NCBI RefSeq assembly: GCF_009905375.1
Contig: NC_133653.1
Span: 91,065,671-91,129,670 of the forward strand
Origin: Apium graveolens
Lineage: Eukaryota > Streptophyta > Magnoliopsida > Apiales > Apiaceae
Direction: 5' to 3'
Length of the DNA: 64,000 bases
Under the pieces are notes generated by a model. The model saw only the letters and a program-made list of their open reading frames with translations. It ran no database searches and had not been told where the DNA came from. Below are positions 58,201-64,000 of this stretch, piece after piece; positions within the stretch are counted from its first letter, which is position 1; every line of letters begins with the position of its first letter. The position numbers and the translations under genes were made by a program.

Positions 58201-59398
58201 GGAACTACTTTCCCGGGGTTAAACGAGCTAATTAACTATGCAAAATAATTCTTAAAACTATGAATAAACTATCAAAATCATCAAAATCAACAAACAATTC
58301 CAGAATCATAAACCCCTAATTCTAGCATAAACCCTAGAAAAACGAATTATAAATCTCATGACTGAAACATGAAATTGATTATATCAACAGAAAGTAGAGA
58401 TCGAGAGGATCGTTTTGGTTACTCACATGAGCAAATCGGATAACAAAATCACTTCCAAATCAAAGGTTTAATTCTCTGCTTGAATTTCACGAACACTACT
58501 TGTTCTTGAATTTTCTAATTTTTTTATAATTAATCAATAATTAATTACTAATTAATCGGCTATTTATACTAGGGAGAATAATATCCCTAAATAAAATTAA
58601 GGGGCTAATTACACTCCTAATAAAAATATTTGGCCCCAATTTTTACAATTTTTGGGTATTAATAATGAATTTTTAAATATCCAATAAATACAAAATGAAT
58701 GTCAAAAATTTCCAAAAATTGTGAATATTACAAAAATGCAAAGAAAAATTATGTATGATAATTTCATGATCATATAAAAATAAAAATGTGATTTTTGTGG
58801 GGTTTTTGGTACTCGAAGGGGTCCGGAAAAGTCATTTTTCGCGAAAAAGGTAAATTTGTAAAACGTCTAGGGGTTCAGAATAACGATATGGTATAGGGCA
58901 TTTTTGGCAAAATAGGGCCAATGATTTTGTTTGAAATACGGGCTTTTAAAACATGGTTTTGAGCTGTACGGGTTTTGATATAAAATATCTAACTTACGAC
59001 AAAATACTCAATAAATATCCAAAACACGTTTGGATCAAAACAGACAACACGTAACACATAGCAGTTAGGGTTTAATGACTCAACACATTTAATCACATAA
59101 TAATACACATAATTTATCTTTATTATGATATAATACAAGCGTAATTTCTCGGTCGTTATAATTAGTCTTGATCTTCTTTCCTGTAAATCAGCTTCCTTCC
59201 TTAACTGTTAGTCCTCCCGTACTTAAGTTCTGATATCCATCTTCTGATATTTATCTTCTGATAATCTAAATTCTGATATCCTTAAGTTCTAACTTCAAGT
59301 AAGTATTGATTCCAGTAAGTACTGATATTTCCTGTTTGTTAAGATCTGAAAACTAAACATGAAACATATTAAACATGACATCTCAAATATATCTAACA
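55245..59398 (-). repeat. E4 5' LTR, split by E7
   Basis: LTR sequence occupies 55245-55606 and 59166-59398, together 595 bp, equal to the 3' LTR. On the plus strand it starts TGTTAGGTC and ends ATATCTAACA. The minus-strand TATA box ACTATATAAA is at 55469-55478. Confidence 0.92.
55607..59160 (-). mobile_element. E7: solo long LTR, TSD ATTAG
   Basis: 3554 bp flanked by ATTAG at 55602-55606 and 59161-59165. Ends TATAAC...GTTATA form a 6-bp inverted repeat; the usual TG...CA has probably decayed by one transition at each end. The start 'acaccctccaaatccgggg' resembles the E5 LTR start on the plus strand, so orientation is minus. No PBS, purine tract or pol motif is seen inside, and the size fits one long LTR, so it is a solo LTR left by recombination. 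The centre (57170-57850) is very AT-rich. The ORF at 57885-58085 is not supported. Confidence 0.8.
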
Positions 59399-59403
59399 CA
59401 CTA

Positions 59404-59665
59404 ATTAGCCTTAATCGAGGATAATCTACCCTAATTGGGCTAATTCCTCTTAATCGGGACTAATTAGTATGCACAAGACACTAATTATCCCTAATTCACA
59501 CTAATCATGTGTGTACCAAAGTTAAACTGCCGTAATTGGGGCTAATTATATCACACGAACCACTAATTACCCTTGATTTAGGTTAATTGCGTGTAATATA
59601 CACTGATGGGCCCTAATTGGGACTAAATCTCATTAATAGGCCCTAATTGGGGCTAAGTTTAAAAT
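59404..59665. repeat. AATYGGGRCTAA repeats, right part
   Basis: At least six copies, near 59411, 59431, 59450, 59533, 59615 and 59645, of a 12-15 bp word of the form taatYggg(g)Rctaa. It continues the array at 29900-30061 across the E4 insertion. Confidence 0.75.
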
Positions 59666-59704
59666 TCTAAAAATTTTAAAAAATTAAAATTTTCCAATTT
59701 TTTA

Positions 59705-59868
59705 CAAAAATGTTCAAAAATTTTTGCAGGATGGTCACGGGAAAACCTAAAGACCCCTGGACCATCCTCTCAGGAGGTCCTTCTCAACCTCACCTCCCCA
59801 TATAGCCTGCTCATATCCACCCGGTCGGCTGTAGCTGAGCCTCCAGCTGGCCGGGAGGTGAATGTCCT
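59705..59868. repeat. E6 dispersed repeat, unit A
   Basis: Order: T/A-rich 'caaaaatttt', ggaaaacc, 'ccctggaccatcct', 'caggaggtcct', 'ggccgggagg'. Related units lie at 60195-60380, 60541-60720 and 62570-62740. Confidence 0.75.
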
Positions 59869-59994
59869 GAAAAAAATTTACAGAACCTTCGACTAGGCCT
59901 CAAGCCCTTCATGTGGCCTGCTAGGCTTTTTCTGCTCTTGGTAGGCTATGGAGCCACCTCCATGGTGGTCCTAGAGCCCCTCATGGTTCTTCTA

Positions 59995-60190
59995 TTCTTG
60001 TTTCAGTGAACGTTCTGTACTCGTTCTAGTGAACGTTCTGTACTCATTCTAGTGAACGTTCTGTTCTTCACGAAACTTGTTTTCATGGACGTTCTAGTCC
60101 CCATGGACCTTTTTCTCGTGGATGTTATAACCTTCTTAAAACTTGTTCTCGTGGACGTTCTAGACTTCATGAAACTTGTCCTGGTTAAGA
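59995..60190. repeat. Short 'gtgaacgttctgt' / 'gtggacgttcta' tandem repeats
   Basis: A roughly 25-35 bp word (ttctcgtggacgttctagtc...gaaacttg) recurs about seven times. Related runs lie at 60400-60535 and 60740-60845, between the longer units. The long frames at 60052-60282 and 60337-60597 arise from these repeats and are not genes. Confidence 0.75.
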
Positions 60191-60194
60191 ACTC

Positions 60195-60380
60195 AATTTT
60201 GCAAGAATTTTCAAAAATATTCCTAGGAGGGCCACCGGAAAACCATCAGGGGGCCCTGGACCATCCTTACAGGAGGTCCTAGTCCGCCTTAAGGCCTTCT
60301 TATGGAATACTCGGCCAAGACTGCTCTTGGTCGGCCATGGAACCACCTCCATGGTGGTCCTGGTCGGCCGGGAGGGGAAC
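60195..60380. repeat. E6 dispersed repeat, unit B
   Basis: Same block order as unit A, with 'gagggccaccggaaaa', 'ggccctggaccatcctt', 'ccacctccatggtggtcct' and 'gtcggccgggaggggaac'. The ccaccTCCATGGtgg core is a near-perfect palindrome. Confidence 0.8.
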
Positions 60381-60540
60381 ATTTCTTAAACGTTTTACGG
60401 TGAACATCCTACTCTTCACGAAACTTGTTTCCGTGGGCGTTCAAGTCTTCACAGAATTTGTTCTCGTGGACGTTCTGGTCTTCATGGACCTTGTTCTCGT
60501 GGACGTTATAGTCTTCAAGAAACTTATCTTCGTTGAGAGC

Positions 60541-60720
60541 CGATTTTTCCAGAAATTTTCAAGAAATTTCACAGGAGGGCCACCGAAAAGCCTTTAGGAG
60601 GCCCTGAACCAAACCTATAGATGTTTCTACTTAGCCATAAGGCCTTCATGTGGCCTGATTAGCCAATCCTGCTCTTGGTCGGCCATGGTGCCACCTCCAT
60701 GGTGGTTGACCGGGAGGCGA
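60541..60720. repeat. E6 dispersed repeat, unit C
   Basis: Third copy, with 'ggagggccaccgaaaagcc' and 'ccacctccatggtgg'. Confidence 0.8.
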
Positions 60721-60845
60721 TTGTTCTCCGAACTATTGTTTCGGTGAATGTCCTACTCTTTTTTGGTGGATGTTCTAATTTTTCAGTGAGCATTCTGTTC
60801 TTGTTCTCGTGAATGCTCTGTTCTTCACGAAACTTATTTTTAAGA

Positions 60846-61140
60846 ACACTTCCGTGATTGAGTCGAGGCTACATATGTCCATAGATGTTCAGCTAAGAGC
60901 TTGATATTGCTCTAATTTCATAGCTTTCTCTAATCATGGTGATTAGCGTAATTAATTGTTGAGTTAAGACTAACGACTTATATTTAGCCTCAGCCAGGCT
61001 TTTCTTGGAGGATTGATACGATAAGTGATGCTCTATATCTCTTTATTGGTATATTATGTCCTTTTCTCTGACTTCTTGATCGTTTTTCTTACCATTCTTC
61101 GGTCTTTTTTTCGAGGGATACCTATTAACGCGAAGCAGGA
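60846..61140. other. Spacer upstream of the E6 antisense gene
   Basis: Non-coding, nothing recognised; about 300 bases between the repeats and the promoter region. Confidence 0.4.
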
Positions 61141-61150
61141 AGAGATATGA

Positions 61151-61164
61151 CCTGCTGCAGCAGG
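61151..61164. promoter_or_regulatory. Perfect 14-bp palindrome upstream of the antisense gene
   Basis: CCTGCTGCAGCAGG, self-complementary over its full length, lies 12 bases before the TATA box at 61176. A candidate binding site for a dimeric factor; inference only. Confidence 0.35.
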
Positions 61165-61175
61165 TACCTTTTCTC

Positions 61176-61187
61176 CTATAAAAAAGA
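61176..61187 (+). promoter_or_regulatory. TATA box of the E6 antisense gene
   Basis: CCTATAAAAAAG, 103 bases before ATG 61279. The leader between (cattcacacctttatttctc, acttctcacattctctcg) is pyrimidine-rich like a plant 5' UTR. Confidence 0.5.
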
Positions 61188-61278
61188 TAAGAAATGCTCA
61201 TTTTCATTCACACCTTTATTTCTCAACTTCTCACATTCTCTCGAGTTTTAGAAGCTCTCAACTTCTTAAGTTTTCAAG

Positions 61279-63490
61279 ATGTCTCAAGGTCCTAGCAAGC
61301 CCTCCATCTCAGCCATGGAAGGGATGCACAAGAGAGCTACAATTCATTCATTGAAAGGTATATCTTTCGTTTTTTCTTACTCCCTTAACCATTGTTCTAA
61401 CAGCTTAAGGAGTATGCTAGACGAGCAGTCTGATGAGTATCCAAGCACCGTTCACTTTGATGTATTTAAGCATAAGAGCGTGCTTGACAAGAGGACATTG
61501 ATGAGATCTGGTCGAGCTACCCCTAGCATGAATGCATAAAAGTTTACAAGGCCAAGCCCAACGAGAGGAGCTGTAATCTGAGCACCAATAGGTTGTATAT
61601 ATACAAGCCAGCCATGAAATTCGGGCTAAGTTTTCCATTATATCCTTTCATCCCGAGACTCCTTGCTGAATTGAAGGTTCACCCGTGCCAGCTCTATCCC
61701 AATGGGTGGGTTTTCATCATTGTTTTTATAGTGAGGTGTAATGACCTAGGCATTCGATTCAGCGTCCCAATGTTTCAGAGTATTGTCATGCTAAAGGCAT
61801 CCCCTTTGAATAGGCCTAGCTGGGTTATTTTACAATACAGGCCCTGTATTCCTTATATTATGGACACACACTCTCTTCATGACTCTATCCATGGTTGGAA
61901 CAAAAAGTTTATAGTCTTGGAATGGAGTGAGGGCGACTGGAGGGTATACTTTAGTTGCGATTTCAACAGCCATGTGGACAGTGCCCACTACATCCTTCAT
62001 CTTACAGATGTTGAGCTTTATGACCGTGATCTCCTTATCGATGATAATGGAAAAACTCCTTATGGGGAGTTTGTCACGGAGACCAAGCTCGTCGAGGCTG
62101 GCATCAGCAGCCTCTCCAGAGAGGGTATTCATTTTTATTCTATCTCAACTTTGTAGTTCTTATATCCACCTTTCTTTCATTTTATTTCAGCTGTTGGAGC
62201 CCTGGATGCGATGACTGACAATAGCAACATGATCACGGGAAGGATGGCTAGAGAAGCAGCCAAGTAGGCTAATCATATTCCCAAGGTTCCGGCTTTCCTT
62301 GAAGACACTGGCTCCAGTAAGAAAAGGCTCAAAGATTTTGATGGAAGTGTTAAACCCCCCTTCGAACCTTCATGAGGCATCTCCACTAACGACTTGGTGT
62401 TTGGGATCCGGACCTAGCTCTTAAGTGGTTAAAGAACTGCATTACTCCTCCAAACCTCCTTCACGTCTCCTCGGGTGAGAAGTTGCTCGAAGCTGAGATG
62501 TTGGGGGCTCATGCCTTGTACCAGGTACATTTTGACTTGCATATATTTTCATTCAAGTATACTTCTTTCAGAATTTTTAGGAAATTTTCACAGGAAGGTC
62601 AAGGGAAATCCTTCAAAAGGTCATGTACCAACCTTTCAGGAGGTCCTGGTCGGCCGTAAGCCCTCCATGTAGCCTACTCGGCCCTTTCTGATCTTGGTCG
62701 GCCAGGGTCACTCTTTCGAAAGGGTCCTGGTCGGCCGGGACTCTATGTGGTGGGGACTCGGCCCATTTGAGTCCTAGTATCTTAAATCATGTCTGAGTTA
62801 GCCTTTTAATGACTCCTCTCTATTTTTTCTTTGTCAGACCAATACCTACTTTGATGTGTCCTCTAATTAATGTATCAAGATGAGAAGTAACTATGCGGCA
62901 TTGCAGACTTCCATAAACAAGATGAAGATATCCTCAGATGAATGGGAGTCTAAAATTCATCAGACAGAGGATAAGGTTGTTGTCCAGGAGTAGAAATACT
63001 CTAAGGAGTTGAAGAGGAGAAAAATGGAATGGAGGAAGCTTAGGGATGTGTATCAAAGATCCCAAGAGTTTACCCAAATGATAGATGATTATGACGATCA
63101 GATGCACCCCGTGAACCTGGCCTTAGGATGGAAAAGGGGCATTAAAGACGTTCATAACTTGTAGGCGGACGTGATTGATCCGAGTCTCTTCATTTTCCCT
63201 TGAAAGGTCCCTGTTATGGACCCATCCGGGCAGGTCTCCGGGTCTTTGACCGAGACTTCCCACCTGCGGTCTTAATCTAGTTCAAGTCTCGGGGGTTCAG
63301 GTTCCAAGGGTAATGCTCTTTTAGGAAGTCCCGGCTCTAAAGCGGCACTTTACAAAAAAATCAGGGAGCCGGTTCCAAGGAGCAGTAGCTCTTCCTCCGA
63401 GGCCGGTTCGATGAAGATGGTGAGGAAGAGGATGAGAAGGTCGCTCAACTAGAGCGAAACAATGAGGAGGAGGACTCTTCTGAGGAGTGA
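61279..63490 (+). pseudogene. E6 antisense gene with introns: putative gypsy-type transposon protein
   Basis: Exon 1 starts MSQGPSKPSISAMEGMHKRA. After a frameshift near 61530 it reads KPAMKFGLSFPLYPFIPRLL, LAELKVHPCQLYPNGWVFII and FIVLEWSEGDWRVYF, the signature of the 'putative gypsy type transposon' domain (PF04195-like). A GT-AG intron at 62125-62190 restores a continuous frame (GAG G / CT GTT). A second at 62525-62837 joins HALYQ to TNTYF in frame and contains repeat unit D. Exon 3 is Lys/Glu-rich and coiled-coil-like; the tail is Ser-rich then acidic, ending DSSEE. Stops at about 62265, 62374, 62868, 62992, 63163 and 63200 and frame changes show it is decayed. An AATAAA lies at 63711. 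It runs against the E6 pol strand. Role unknown. Confidence 0.7.
62570..62740. repeat. E6 dispersed repeat, unit D, inside an intron
   Basis: Same block order as units A-C (aggaaattttcacaggaagg, 'tcaggaggtcctggtcggcc', 'ggtcctggtcggccggga') but lies within the second intron of the antisense gene, 1.8 kb from unit C. Confidence 0.75.
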
Positions 63491-63851
63491 TTATGATAGC
63501 ATTGCATGGCTTCAGATGCCACATGTGTCTTTATTTTCAGAACTTGTTTATTTGAACTATGTTGGTTTGTAACCTATTGGTCCTTCGGGACTTAACTTGT
63601 GATCCTTCGGGATCTTTATTTATGCATTTCATTAGGTTTCATTTCATACTTGTCTTTTAATTTCGGTGTTTGGTCTGTCGGGACTTGCATTCTTTAGATG
63701 CTCGTACTTAAATAAATTGGTAGACAAAATGATAAAAACAAACTTGCATAAATATATAATATCTCTGAAAAATGGGTTCAACCCTTACATAAGATAGTTT
63801 CGTCGACCTTATATATATATATTTAAAACTAAGTACTAGGAACACAATGTC
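63491..63851. other. Spacer between the antisense gene and pol of E6
   Basis: It serves as 3' flank for both converging reading frames. It holds two C(UUCG)G hairpins (63580-63591 and 63601-63614) and an AATAAA at 63711-63716 on the plus strand. No ORF. Confidence 0.55.
63580..63614 (+). other. Two adjacent UUCG tetraloop hairpins
   Basis: GTCC-TTCG-GGAC (63580-63591) and GATCC-TTCG-GGATC (63601-63614) are perfect stems with the extra-stable C(UUCG)G loop when read as plus-strand RNA. A weaker third copy, GTC-TGTCG-GGAC, is near 63673. Confidence 0.6.
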
Positions 63852-64000
63852 CTAAACATAATAGAGCTTCAGGTGTGAAGTGTGCCAAGTGTGGGGCACT
63901 TCATCACCGTTCAAAGTCTTTAACTTGTAGGATCCTCTACATAATGTCTTCCTGACCTTATATGGCCCTTCCCAGTTAGGGGATAACTTTCCTCTCTCCC
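63852..64000 (-). pseudogene. E6 integrase C-terminus (partial, cut by the window edge)
   Basis: The minus strand reads ERGKLSPNWEGPYKVRKTLC, then RGSYKLKTLNGDEVPHTW and ends HLKLYYV with TAG at 63852-63854. WEGPYKV is the GPY/F motif of Ty3 integrases. The stop soon after, with no chromodomain, fits the Tat or Athila branch; the surrounding repeats and antisense ORF favour Tat. No lesion is seen in this short piece, so whether the full gene is intact cannot be judged. Confidence 0.8.

Larger units (their letters stand above)
30067..59398 (-). mobile_element. E4: SIRE-like Copia element, TSD CACTA
   Basis: Target duplications CACTA at 30062-30066 and 59399-59403 flank the element. The LTRs are 595 bp each (30067-30661; 55245-55606 joined to 59166-59398). 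The tRNA-Met type PBS (55231-55242), gag, PR, IN, RT, RNase H (Copia order) and a very long extra ORF after RNase H are on the minus strand. Without E5 and E7 it is about 12.3 kb. By eye the LTRs differ at about 29 of 595 sites, so it is much older than E5. Confidence 0.92.
29098..64000 (-). mobile_element. E6: Tat-like Ty3 element, hosts E4, E5 and E7
   Basis: Minus-strand pol enters from the right edge and ends at 63852. Going left are an antisense gene (61279-63490), a repeat-rich untranslated region (59404-61140 plus 29693-30061), a polypurine tract (29679-29692) and the 3' LTR (about 29098-29678). The integrase end has a GPY motif but no chromodomain, and repeats plus an extra antisense ORF lie between pol and LTR. 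Both are known traits of the Tat lineage. The 5' LTR, gag and most of pol lie beyond the window. Confidence 0.7.

Noticed and set aside
55607..59160. E7 as a complete retrotransposon
   Set aside because: No PBS, purine tract, internal LTR repeat or pol motif; the length fits a single long LTR of this group.
60052..60597. Hydrophobic repeated ORFs resembling a membrane protein
   Set aside because: The reading comes from the short 'gtggacgttctagtc' tandem repeats; repeat translation explains the pattern.
61358..61404. Possible third intron in the antisense gene (GTATATC...TAACAG)
   Set aside because: Good splice signals, but removal of about 46 nt puts the next codons into a stop, whereas reading through keeps the frame open.

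Overview
The window looks like plant nuclear DNA, from a eudicot and possibly an asterid; I cannot name the genus. It is almost wholly a pile of LTR retrotransposons nested in one another. There is no bacterial-style operon, tRNA, rRNA or intact host gene. Only about 1.8 kb (27303-29097) looks like non-element DNA, and it holds a Stowaway MITE and two weak exon-like stretches. I name the elements E0-E7.

Left block (1-27302). E1 (1332-7550, +) is a wrecked Tekay-like Ty3 chromovirus. Its 5' LTR is interrupted by an opposite-strand long LTR (E0, 1-1331). E1 keeps a PBS, an acidic leader ORF, a gag start, half an RT, RNase H, integrase, chromodomain and a 3' LTR truncated at 7550. There it is fused to E2 (7551-20106, +), an Athila-like Ty3 element in tandem form: partial internal, LTR, complete internal region (gag, PR, RT, RNase H, IN and an extra ORF), LTR. 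E3 (20107-27302, +) is the 3' part of a second Tekay-like element with a 3686-bp LTR.

Right block (29098-64000). The host of this nest is E6, a Tat-like Ty3 element on the minus strand. Its 3' LTR is at about 29098-29678, and its pol C-terminus enters from the right edge at 63852-64000. Between pol and LTR lies an intron-bearing gene on the opposite (+) strand (61279-63490) with its own TATA box. E4, a SIRE-like Copia element (30067-59398, -, TSD CACTA), sits inside E6. E5, a long-LTR Tekay-like element (31541-44976, -, TSD ATAAG), sits inside the extra ORF of E4. E7, a solo long LTR (55607-59160, TSD ATTAG), sits inside the 5' LTR of E4. All three target-site duplications can be read directly.

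The most interesting points are these. (1) The accessory ORFs of three unrelated lineages (E2, E4, E6) each follow a TATA box and a pyrimidine-rich leader, as if each carried its own promoter. (2) The E6 accessory gene is antisense and appears to have introns. (3) E5 has nearly identical 3966-bp LTRs around a dead, scrambled interior, so it probably moved recently with proteins supplied in trans. (4) A GC-rich hairpin module in E2 lies upstream of both its LTR promoter and its accessory-ORF promoter. All protein-coding regions carry stops or frameshifts. Calls rest on reading motifs by eye; no database search was run.
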